Part shown: positions 57,831 through 64,000 of the stretch, piece by piece
Numbering within the stretch: position 1 is the first letter of the stretch
How the letters are laid out: every line of letters starts with the position of its first letter
Source of the DNA: Hymenobacter edaphi
GTDB lineage: Bacteria > Bacteroidota > Bacteroidia > Cytophagales > Hymenobacteraceae
Length of the DNA stretch: 64,000 nucleotides
Assembly (NCBI RefSeq): GCF_003258365.1
Contig: NZ_QHKM01000004.1
Span: 310,001-374,000, forward strand
Direction: 5' to 3'
The notes under the pieces: model-generated
Seen by the model: only the letters and a program-made list of their open reading frames with translations
Database searches by the model: none
What the model was told of the DNA's origin: nothing
Made by a program: the position numbers and the translations under genes

Positions 57831-57861
57831 CGGTAGCTGACGTCCTTTGTTCCTAACCGGA

Positions 57862-57920
57862 CCAAAAGCAGCAAACGGCCCCTTTACCACTGCGGTGAAG
57901 GGGCCGTTTGCTGCTTTTGG
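57862..57920. terminator. Bidirectional hairpin, 27-bp stem
   Basis: Arms 57862-57888 and 57894-57920 pair at 26 of 27 positions with a 5-nt loop, between the converging YceI and lipoprotein genes. Confidence 0.85.
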
Positions 57921-57929
57921 GCGGCTGGC

Positions 57930-58646
57930 TTAGCGGCCGTCCGAGGCGGGGGCGGTAGCCGGGGCCGCCGGGGCGGGAGCGGCCGGCGCGGCGGTGGGCG
58001 CCGGGGCAGCGGCGGCGGCGGCGCGCAGCTGCAGGCGCAGCGGGGCCACGTTCATCTCGCGCAGGCTGATGATGCCGTACACCGTTTCGCCGGGGCGAAT
58101 CACCTTGTTGGTCATTTCGTTGGTGACGAATTCCTTGCGCATGTTGGAGTTGGCGCTGGCCGCCCCGATCATGTTGCCGGCGCCCACCAGCGGGCCCCAG
58201 GGAAAGAGGGTGCCGCCGGTGGTCTGGCCGGTGTAGGGGTCGGTGGTGCCCCCGATCTGGCCGATGCCGAGGAAGTAGAGCACGTAGATGGCCACGCCCT
58301 GCTTCAGGTCGTTGGCGGCCTGAATGGCGGGCACCGGCATGGTGGGCCGGTCGCCGAAGAACAGCTCCAAGTCGCGCGAGAAGTTGAGGTCGGCCGCGGT
58401 GTTGTTTTTCACGCGCACGACCACGGTCTGGTAGCCGCGCTTGCGTTCCTTCTTGATGTACTTGCGGTTGCCGCCGGCCATCTGCAGGGCGCTGAACTGG
58501 TAGCTGAACTCGACCGGGGTGCCGGCCGGGCCCATGGATTGGTAGCGGGTGAAGTTGGCCGGGCGAATCTGGTGGTAGCTACCGGCGCAGCTGCTGAGAG
58601 CCAGTGCCAGGGTGCCAGCGGCCAAGTGCGTAGCGGTCAAACGCAT
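57930..58646 (-). CDS. Putative lipoprotein
   Basis: 238 residues; lipobox LSSC near residue 20, then AGSYHQIRPANFTRYQSMGPAGTPVEFSYQFSAL. Contains VVRVKNNTAADLNFSRDLELFFG, a short hydrophobic stretch (VAIYVLYFLGIGQIGG) and VIRPGETVYGIISLREM, then an Ala/Pro tail. This combination recalls conserved Bacteroidota lipoproteins of unknown role. ATG 58646 is chosen at the start of the signal. Confidence 0.75.
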   Translation of the reverse strand: MRLTATHLAAGTLALALSSCAGSYHQIRPANFTRYQSMGPAGTPVEFSYQFSALQMAGGNRKYIKKERKRGYQTVVVRVKNNTAADLNFSRDLELFFGDRPTMPVPAIQAANDLKQGVAIYVLYFLGIGQIGGTTDPYTGQTTGGTLFPWGPLVGAGNMIGAASANSNMRKEFVTNEMTNKVIRPGETVYGIISLREMNVAPLRLQLRAAAAAAPAPTAAPAAPAPAAPATAPASDGR

Positions 58647-58700
58647 AAAGAAGCGGTTAAACGGTGGGGATGAAAGAGGAATGAACAAACATTGAACTTT

Positions 58701-58730
58701 CAAAGATACCGCCGCCCATCAGTAAACCAA
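58701..58730 (-). promoter_or_regulatory. Promoter of lipoprotein gene
   Basis: On the minus strand TTG (58730-58728), exactly 19 bases, TATCTTTG (58708-58701); the ATG at 58646 lies 54 bases on. Confidence 0.68.
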
Positions 58731-58758
58731 CCAGCGCCCGGGGCAAAAAAAGAGCTGC

Positions 58759-59310
58759 CTAGGCGGGCAGCTCCAGCTCGGTGGGCAGCGGGTAGCGCAG
58801 CTGCCGGTGCTTGTCGTGGGCGCGCAGGGTGCGCAGCACGTCGTTGAACTCGTCCTGGTATTCCAGCCAGAGGTCCTCGTGCAGCTTCGGAATGAGCTTG
58901 GCCGTGCGCAGCACGAAGCGCACCGTGGCCACGTAGAACAGGTGGAAGTAGCCGTCGAAGTAGCTCTGGTACTCGTCGAGCACCAGGCGCAGCACGTACA
59001 TGTTCAACTCGACTTCCAGGCGCTTGTCCTTGGTGATGCGCTTGGCGCGGGCCACTTCCTTGGCGGCTTTGCCCAGGGCGCGGGCCAGGGCGCGGCTCAT
59101 CACCCGGCCGTTGGCTTTCTGCAGCAGCTCGGCAATGCGCTCGGCGTGCTCGTCCTGCACCGTGCGCAGGTCCACGTCGGGCAGAATTTCGTAGCGCACC
59201 AGGTCGTAGAGCTCCGCGTCGCGGCGCACGGCTTTGAGCAGCAGGTCTTCCTTTTCCTTGTCGGTGAGCTGGCGCAGGGCGCGCTTGAAATCGGCGGAGG
59301 GAGCGGGCAT
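58759..59310 (-). CDS. Hypothetical helical protein
   Basis: 183 residues, charged and helical throughout (FKRALRQLTDKEKEDLLLKAVRRDAELYDLVRYEILPD, LARALGKAAKEVARAKRITKDKRLEVELNMYVLRLVLDEYQSYFDGYFHLFYVATVRFVL). No signal peptide, no membrane helix, no motif I recognise. Similar helical proteins occur in Cytophagales. The start is the ATG at 59310; the spacer upstream carries a composite repeat. Confidence 0.75.
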   Translation of the reverse strand: MPAPSADFKRALRQLTDKEKEDLLLKAVRRDAELYDLVRYEILPDVDLRTVQDEHAERIAELLQKANGRVMSRALARALGKAAKEVARAKRITKDKRLEVELNMYVLRLVLDEYQSYFDGYFHLFYVATVRFVLRTAKLIPKLHEDLWLEYQDEFNDVLRTLRAHDKHRQLRYPLPTELELPA

Positions 59311-59319
59311 ATTCGAAAG

Positions 59320-59503
59320 GGCCTCACCCCCGGCCCCCTCTCCAAGGGGAGACGGGGAGCTGAGGCGGCGCAGGCGTTTGTGCTGAAAGGAAAAAAGAAC
59401 GGGCGGGGCTGCGCAGCGCGAGCGGAGCAGCCCCGCGTCGTTGAACGAAATCGTTGCTGATGGCTGGCTCCCCCTCTCTTTGGGAGAGGGGGCCGGGGGG
59501 GGA
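59320..59503. repeat. Composite REP-type element with 24-bp ends
   Basis: Ends 59320-59343 (GGCCTCACCCCCGGCCCCCT...) and 59479-59503 form an imperfect inverted repeat. Inside are a second inverted pair (GGGGAGC near 59354, GCTCCCC near 59464) and a hairpin (GCGGGGCTGC, GCAGCCCCGC region 59402-59436), and the word CGTTGAACGAAA, also seen in other repeats of the window. It fills the spacer between two minus-strand genes. Confidence 0.65.
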
Positions 59504-59508
59504 GGCCC

Positions 59509-61734
59509 CTACTGCCCGTTGCTGGCGCCGGCGGCCGGCGCTTCGGGCTTCAGGTACTGATCGAGGTAGTTGGTAATCTTGGTGTAGAGGTGCACGCGGT
59601 CTTTGCCGCCCACGTTGTGCGGGTGGCCCGGGTACACGAAATAGTCGAGCTGCACGCCCTTATCCACGGCATTCTTGAGGTAGTCGAGGCTGTGCTGCCA
59701 CACCACCACGTCGTCGACGGTGCCGTGAATCATCAGCAGCGGGGCCTTCAGGTTCTGCACGTAGCCGAGCAGGTTGGCCTTCTGGTAGCCCTCGGGGTTT
59801 TGCTGCGGGGTGTCCATGTAGCGCTCCGTGTACATCACCTCGTACATGCGCCAGTCGATAACCGGCCCGCCGGCGACGCCGACTTTGAAGGTGCCCTCGG
59901 GGGCGCGGGTGAGCATGGTGGTGGTCATGAAGCCGCCGTAGCTCCAGCCGTGCACCCCGATGCGCTGGGCGTCCACGTAGGGCAGGCTTTTGAGGTAGTC
60001 CACGCCCTTGAGCTGGTCGGCCAGCTCCTGGGTGCCGAGCTGGCGGAAGGTGGCCTGCTCGAAGGGCAGCCCGCGGTTGCCGGAGCCGCGCGAGTCGACG
60101 GTAAACACCACGTAGCCCTTTTCGGCCATCATCTGCATCCACAGGTTGCCACCGCCCAGCCAGCTGTCGGTGACGAGCTGCACGTGCGGGCCGCCGTAGA
60201 CGTAGATAACGGCCGGGTACTTCTTGCTCGGGTCGAAGCCGGGCGGGGTGATGATGCGGGCGTACAGGTCGGTCTGCCCGTCGGCGGCCTTGAGGATCTG
60301 CAGCTTGGTCTGGCCCAGGCGGTAGCTGCTGATGGGGTTGGGCGCGTTGAGCAGCTGCTGACGCATTTTGCCATCCTTGGTGCCCACCACCGAAATGGTG
60401 CGCGGCGTGCTCAGGCTGCTGTAGCTGTCGAGCAGGGCCTCGCCTGAGGGGCTGAGCACGCCCGCGTGGGTGCCGGCCGCCGCGGTCAGCTTTTTCGGCT
60501 TGCCGCCGCCCAGGCTCACCGCGTACAGGCCGCGCTGAATGGTGCCGTCCTGGTTGCTGGCGTAGTAGACGGTTTTACCCTTCTCATCGAAGCCCAGCAG
60601 GTCCGTGACCAGCCAGGGGCCGCTGGTGAGCTGGCGCAGCAGCTTGCCCGAAGTATTATACAGATACAGGTGGTTGTAGCCGTCCCGCTCGCTCTGGTAC
60701 ACGAACTGGTCGGCGTGGCCGGGCACGAAGCTCAACTGGTGCAGCGGCTCCACGAACTCGGTATCGGTTTCCTCGAACAGGGTCTTGACCAGCGCGCCCG
60801 TCGCGGCGTCGTACTGGCGCAGCCACATGTGGTTCTGGTCGCGGTTGAGCACGGCCACGTAGATGCTCTTCTCGTCCGGGCTCCAGCTGATGTTGGTCAG
60901 GTACTGTTCCTTCGGCTCGCCGGTCTGCAAAAACACCGTCTTGCCCGAAGCCACGTCGTACACGCCCACGGTTACTTCGTGGCTTTTGTCGCCGGCCATG
61001 GGGTACTTGATGGGCTCGGCCTGGGCGGGCGTCGGCGCCACCGACACCAGCGGGTAGTCCGTCACCATGGTCTGGTCCATGCGGTAGTAGGCCAGCTTTG
61101 CACCCCGGGGGCTCCAGAACGTGCCCTTGGTGATGCCGAATTCCGAGCGGTGCGCCGCCTGCCCGTTCACAATGGCCGGGTTGGCTTCCGAGGTCACGGC
61201 CACGTTTTCCTTGCCCGGCACGCTCACGTACAGATTTTGCTCCTTGGTGTAGGCCACGCGGGTTTTCGTCGGGTCGAAGTCCACGTTGTCGGCGCCGGCC
61301 TGGTAGCCCAGCAGCTTCGTGGCCTTGCCCTCGGTCACCGCGTAGCGGAATACCTCCCGGCTGGGCATCGTTACCAGAAAGGCGTCGGGGCCGGTCCACT
61401 GCACCTGCGGAAACGCATTGGCTTTCAGGGTGGGGGCGCCCGCGGCCTGCAGGGCTTGGTAGAGGTTGGCCATGCTCACCACCGGCTGCAGGGGCCCGCC
61501 GGCGGCGCGGCCGCGCACCAGCTCGTCCTGCCCGTTCTCGGTGCGCACGTAGCTGAATTCGTCTTTCGAGCCCGGAATCCAGGTCAGCTGCTTGAGGTTG
61601 GCGGGCTGCAGGGCCGGGTTGCGGAAGGCGTCTTCCACGGAAAGCAGCTGCTGCTGGGCGCGCAGGGCGGTGGGGGTCGCAGTCAGGGTCAGCAGCAGGG
61701 CGGGCAGCGCGAGGCGCCGGAACGTCAGGGACAT
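59509..61734 (-). CDS. Exported S9 family peptidase (dipeptidyl peptidase IV-like)
   Basis: 741 residues with a signal peptide. Residues about 40-470 are a beta-propeller of the DPP IV type (WIPGSKDEFSYVRTENGQ, FWSPRGAKLAYYRMDQTMVTDYPLV). The C-terminal hydrolase shows VYGGPHVQLVTDSW, GSGNRGLPFEQATF, the nucleophile serine in HGWSYGGFMTT, Asp in IHGTVDDVVVWQ and His in VYPGHPHNVGGKDRVH. It frees X-Pro dipeptides from peptides outside the cytoplasm. ATG 61734 is preferred to TTG at 61746. Confidence 0.93.
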   Translation of the reverse strand: MSLTFRRLALPALLLTLTATPTALRAQQQLLSVEDAFRNPALQPANLKQLTWIPGSKDEFSYVRTENGQDELVRGRAAGGPLQPVVSMANLYQALQAAGAPTLKANAFPQVQWTGPDAFLVTMPSREVFRYAVTEGKATKLLGYQAGADNVDFDPTKTRVAYTKEQNLYVSVPGKENVAVTSEANPAIVNGQAAHRSEFGITKGTFWSPRGAKLAYYRMDQTMVTDYPLVSVAPTPAQAEPIKYPMAGDKSHEVTVGVYDVASGKTVFLQTGEPKEQYLTNISWSPDEKSIYVAVLNRDQNHMWLRQYDAATGALVKTLFEETDTEFVEPLHQLSFVPGHADQFVYQSERDGYNHLYLYNTSGKLLRQLTSGPWLVTDLLGFDEKGKTVYYASNQDGTIQRGLYAVSLGGGKPKKLTAAAGTHAGVLSPSGEALLDSYSSLSTPRTISVVGTKDGKMRQQLLNAPNPISSYRLGQTKLQILKAADGQTDLYARIITPPGFDPSKKYPAVIYVYGGPHVQLVTDSWLGGGNLWMQMMAEKGYVVFTVDSRGSGNRGLPFEQATFRQLGTQELADQLKGVDYLKSLPYVDAQRIGVHGWSYGGFMTTTMLTRAPEGTFKVGVAGGPVIDWRMYEVMYTERYMDTPQQNPEGYQKANLLGYVQNLKAPLLMIHGTVDDVVVWQHSLDYLKNAVDKGVQLDYFVYPGHPHNVGGKDRVHLYTKITNYLDQYLKPEAPAAGASNGQ

Positions 61735-61921
61735 AGACAAAAGCAAAGGGGGGAAGGGGAGGGGAAGGCAGGCGGTTTGGGCCGGGAATTTACGGCGGAA
61801 TCAACAGACCCGCCCCGCTACAAATTCCCGGGGGCGCGGGCAACTATCCGGCCGCGGCCGCTGTTAAGGGGTGCTTTTTGCGAGACACCAACCTAGCGCC
61901 CGAATTCTTACCTTTACCACC

Positions 61922-62203
61922 ATGAATACCAACCCGCAGATTGCACACGACGAGGACGTTCTGCTGCTGGAGGAAACCACCGACCTGCGCGACCTTGTCG
62001 TCTACAACGACGACATCAACACCTTTGACCACGTCATCCAGACGCTCATCGACGTGTGCCAGCACGAGCCCATGCAAGCCGAGCAGTGCACCCTGCTGAT
62101 CCACTACAAGGGGCAGTGCGCCGTCAAAATGGGCACCTACGAGGAGCTGGAGCCCCTGTGCACCGCCATCCACGACCGCGGCATTTCGGCCGACGTGGTG
62201 TAG
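61922..62203 (+). CDS. clpS: ATP-dependent Clp protease adaptor ClpS
   Basis: 93 residues. After a flexible acidic tail, LVVYNDDINTFDHVIQTLIDVCQHEPMQAEQCTLLIHYKGQCAVKMGTYEEL follows the ClpS core, including NDDxxTFDxV and the binding pocket for N-terminal degrons. It delivers N-end rule substrates to ClpAP-type machines. TACCTTTA at 61909-61916 is a near -7 match six bases before the ATG. Confidence 0.92.
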   Translation: MNTNPQIAHDEDVLLLEETTDLRDLVVYNDDINTFDHVIQTLIDVCQHEPMQAEQCTLLIHYKGQCAVKMGTYEELEPLCTAIHDRGISADVV

Positions 62204-62225
62204 CGTTTTTTCGACGAAAACTTCG

Positions 62226-62325
62226 GTCATCCTGAGCGTAGCGAAGGACCTTATCACGCCAGATAATTGTTATCTGACGTATGCTGTTTCGACGGCGTAA
62301 GGTCCTTGGTTTTGCTCAGGATGAC
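62226..62325. repeat. Imperfect palindrome GTCATCCTGAGC family between clpS and recR
   Basis: Outer arms 62226-62260 and 62294-62325 pair with a few gaps (GTCATCCTGAGC with GCTCAGGATGAC, GAAGGACCTTA with TAAGGTCCTT). A small inner stem AGATA-ATTGT-TATCT lies at the left of the loop. The right end is only 15 bases before the recR ATG, so it forms almost the whole leader region. Confidence 0.8.
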
Positions 62326-62340
62326 ATCTGTATAGACTGA

Positions 62341-62955
62341 ATGGAATTTCCCTCCAAACTCATCGAAAACGCCGTGGGCGAGCTGGCCAAGCTGCCGGGC
62401 ATCGGCCGCAAAACGGCCCTGCGCCTGGCCCTGCACCTGCTCAAGGCCGATACCGATACCACCAGCTCCCTGGCCGAGGCACTGGCCAAGATGCGCTTCG
62501 ACATTCGCTACTGCCAGAGCTGCCACAACATCTCCGACACGGAGGAATGCGGCATCTGCGCCAACAAGCTGCGCGACCACAGCACCGTCTGCGTCGTGTC
62601 GGACATCCGCGACGTTATTGCCATCGAAAACACCGGGCAGTACCAGGGCGTGTACCACGTGCTCGGCGGCGTCATCTCGCCCATCGAGGGTATCGGCCCG
62701 GCCGACCTGCACATCGACTCCCTGCTGACGCGCGTGCAAACCGAGGGCTCGGAGGTGAAGGAAATCATCCTGGCCATCAGCCCCACGATGGAGGGCGATA
62801 CCACCGCTTTCTACCTCACCCGCCGCCTGCGCGAAACGCCCGAGGTGCACATCAGCAGCATTGCCCGCGGCATCCCGGTGGGCGGCGAGCTGGAGTACGC
62901 CGACGAAATTACTCTGGGCCGCTCCATCGTGGAGCGCCAGCGGCAGGCGCGCTAG
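62341..62955 (+). CDS. recR: Recombination protein RecR
   Basis: 204 residues. N-terminal helix-hairpin-helix ([20 protein letters not shown]), zinc finger ([17 protein letters not shown]), Toprim domain with [38 protein letters not shown], and the C-terminal [25 protein letters not shown]. It works with RecO and RecF in loading RecA on gaps. Start at ATG 62341, directly after the palindrome at 62226-62325. Confidence 0.96.
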   Translation: MEFPSKLIENAVGELAKLPGIGRKTALRLALHLLKADTDTTSSLAEALAKMRFDIRYCQSCHNISDTEECGICANKLRDHSTVCVVSDIRDVIAIENTGQYQGVYHVLGGVISPIEGIGPADLHIDSLLTRVQTEGSEVKEIILAISPTMEGDTTAFYLTRRLRETPEVHISSIARGIPVGGELEYADEITLGRSIVERQRQAR

Positions 62956-62979
62956 CCCCAGCAACGGCCGCACTCTGTA

Positions 62980-63027
62980 GGCATTGCGAGTGAAGCGAAG
63001 CAACCGCCGGATGGCGTAGCCAATCAG
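62980..63027. repeat. REP-like element E3
   Basis: Copy of the arm found at 879-922 and 36156-36202 (reverse there): GGCATTGCGAGTGAAGCGA, then CCGCCGGATGGCGTAGCCAA. It lies between recR and the terminator hairpin at 63045. Confidence 0.7.
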
Positions 63028-63044
63028 GGCTGGCCAACGAGCTG

Positions 63045-63107
63045 ACCCCAAAACCGCCCCGCCCGAAACTGTCATTGCGCAGTTTCGGGCGGGGCGGTTT
63101 TTGGGGT
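63045..63107. terminator. Bidirectional hairpin, 26-bp stem
   Basis: Arms 63045-63070 and 63081-63107 pair over 26 bp with one extra T in the right arm; the 10-nt loop GTCATTGCGC repeats the REP start word. The core CGCCCGAAACT/AGTTTCGGGCG equals the hairpin at 809-848. It separates converging recR and the gene at 63131. Confidence 0.82.
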
Positions 63108-63130
63108 AGTGCGTCTTGAGTCCCGTCTGC

Positions 63131-63478
63131 TCAAATGGGGCCGTTCAGCGTTTTGGGCGACACCCACACGGCCGGGCCAGGCACTTTGGGCTCGATGCTC
63201 AGAATGCGCCCTTCGCCGGCAATTCGCGTGGGCGGGGTGCCAAACAAGATGGCCGCGCCGGGCTGCATCAGGTCTTCCAGGACAGGCGCCAGCAGGGTTT
63301 CAATCTGGAGCACGTAGGCCGTGCCGGCCTGCACAGGCTCCTGAATCTGAAATTCGGCGGGGACCGAATGGGCTTTGGCGGCCGGCCACAACGACAGGCG
63401 TAGCGGCTGGCGGATGGGAAAGCGCAGCCACGGCTCTGGGTGAAAAATGACTTCCGCTGTCAACGTGACGTTTGTCAT
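63131..63478 (-). CDS. Hypothetical protein, beta-barrel pattern
   Basis: 115 residues, no signal peptide: MTNVTLTAEVIFHPEPWLRFPIRQPLRLSLWP, then EPVQAGTAYVLQIETLLAPVLEDLMQPGAAILFG and IAGEGRILSIEPKVPG. The order resembles the C-terminal barrel of EF-Tu-like proteins (GRxPF..., PG, G.G.IL), but the match is weak. Stands alone between a terminator and the pta gene. Confidence 0.6.
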   Translation of the reverse strand: MTNVTLTAEVIFHPEPWLRFPIRQPLRLSLWPAAKAHSVPAEFQIQEPVQAGTAYVLQIETLLAPVLEDLMQPGAAILFGTPPTRIAGEGRILSIEPKVPGPAVWVSPKTLNGPI

Positions 63479-63629
63479 GGAGCTACCCGTGAAGATAAGA
63501 GACTTTTGCGGCGCGAAAGATGGCTCCGGCGTTCAGCTGCAGTCGGCAAGCACGCTAAATCTTCCGTAGTTAAAGCCGAAACCCGCCCTCCGCGGTTGTT
63601 CTGCTAACGCCCTTCGAACCACTCCCGGC

Positions 63630-64000
63630 ATGACCAAAACCGTCTTTATTGCTTCCGCCGAGCCCTACAGCGGCAAGTCTCTCATCACGCTGGGCCTGGT
63701 GAACATGCTGCTCAGCAAGGCCCAGCGCGTGGGCTACTTCAAGCCCGTCATCAGCGCGGGCGGGGAAGGCCGGCGCGACCCGCACATCGACACCGTGCTG
63801 CGCTACTTTCAGCTGCCCACAGCCTACGAGGACACCTTCGCCTACACCGGCCCGGAGGTGCTGCGCCTGATCGAAACCGAGGGGCAGGGCGAAATGCTCG
63901 ACACCATCATTCGCCGCTACAAGCAGCTGGAGGAGCAGCACGACTTTATCGTGGTGGAGGGCACCGACTTCGTGGGCCACGGCACCGCCTTCGAGTTTGA
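63630..64000 (+). CDS. pta: Phosphate acetyltransferase, N-terminal part (partial)
   Basis: The gene runs off the window. The visible 123 residues begin MTKTVFIASAEPYSGKSLITLGLVNMLLSKAQRVGYFKPV, the P-loop domain found at the N-terminus of long-form Pta, and continue IDTVLRYFQLP and IIRRYKQLEEQHDFIVVEGTDF. Long-form Pta makes acetyl-CoA and phosphate from acetyl phosphate and CoA, or the reverse, in overflow metabolism. The catalytic C-terminal domain is outside the window, so a stand-alone AAA-type protein cannot be excluded. Confidence 0.85.
   Translation, partial: MTKTVFIASAEPYSGKSLITLGLVNMLLSKAQRVGYFKPVISAGGEGRRDPHIDTVLRYFQLPTAYEDTFAYTGPEVLRLIETEGQGEMLDTIIRRYKQLEEQHDFIVVEGTDFVGHGTAFEF

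Overview
The window reads as chromosomal DNA from a high-GC member of the Bacteroidota, most likely Hymenobacter or a close relative in the Cytophagales. Supporting signs are secreted proteins with a C-terminal type IX secretion (Por) sorting domain, a propeller/Y_Y_Y sensor kinase, families typical of the group (DUF3667, DUF2911, DUF6799-like, TonB C-terminal, YitT, M61, S9, SSS symporters), promoters of the TTG-N18-20-TAnnTTTG type, and no consistent Shine-Dalgarno sites. There is no phage, insertion sequence, CRISPR array or plasmid module. The naming to genus is inference.

Layout. 0-10 kb: end of a hexapeptide acetyltransferase, acyl-CoA-binding protein, CDGSH iron-sulfur protein, GNAT, deoxynucleoside kinase, DUF2461 and DUF547 proteins, an NTPase paired with a polytopic membrane protein, MOSC, DUF3667 and YitT proteins. 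10.5-15.3 kb: an unusual minus-strand block holding a secreted repeat-rich fibre-like protein, a GH25 muramidase without a signal peptide, a protein whose upstream part looks cut off, and two small related proteins; a 41-bp sequence is duplicated in this block. 15.6-21.1 kb: NarL-type response regulator facing a hybrid-length propeller histidine kinase, then a subtilase. 21.1-28.9 kb: a decayed membrane-protein gene, a large PIG-L deacetylase with a low-GC internal patch, a 21-bp minisatellite, a small membrane protein coupled to an SSS symporter, and a DUF2911 protein. 29-46 kb: a T9SS cargo protein, ABC exporter, TonB-like protein, second SSS symporter, nitronate monooxygenase, DUF892, metallo-hydrolase, BI-1, MFS exporter, a 42-bp phased tandem array, M61 peptidase, methyltransferase, and two PAP2 phosphatases on either side of tRNA-Leu(CAG). 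46-64 kb: GAF protein, lipoproteins, T9SS cargo, dicarboxylate symporter, a secreted actin-fold protein, dipeptide epimerase, MarR-YceI operon, S9 peptidase, clpS, recR and the start of pta.

Most genes are single units or short operons. Convergent gene pairs are separated by long, often perfect hairpins that can end transcription in both directions. Spacers also carry many dispersed imperfect palindromes (REP-like families), short tandem heptamers or octamers, and two minisatellites whose periods (21 and 42 bp) are whole numbers of DNA turns. The most striking unexplained structure is the 42-bp array at 40.71-41.10 kb; the most striking gene set is the GH25 block at 12.5-15.3 kb. All functions are assigned by reading motifs; no database search was run.
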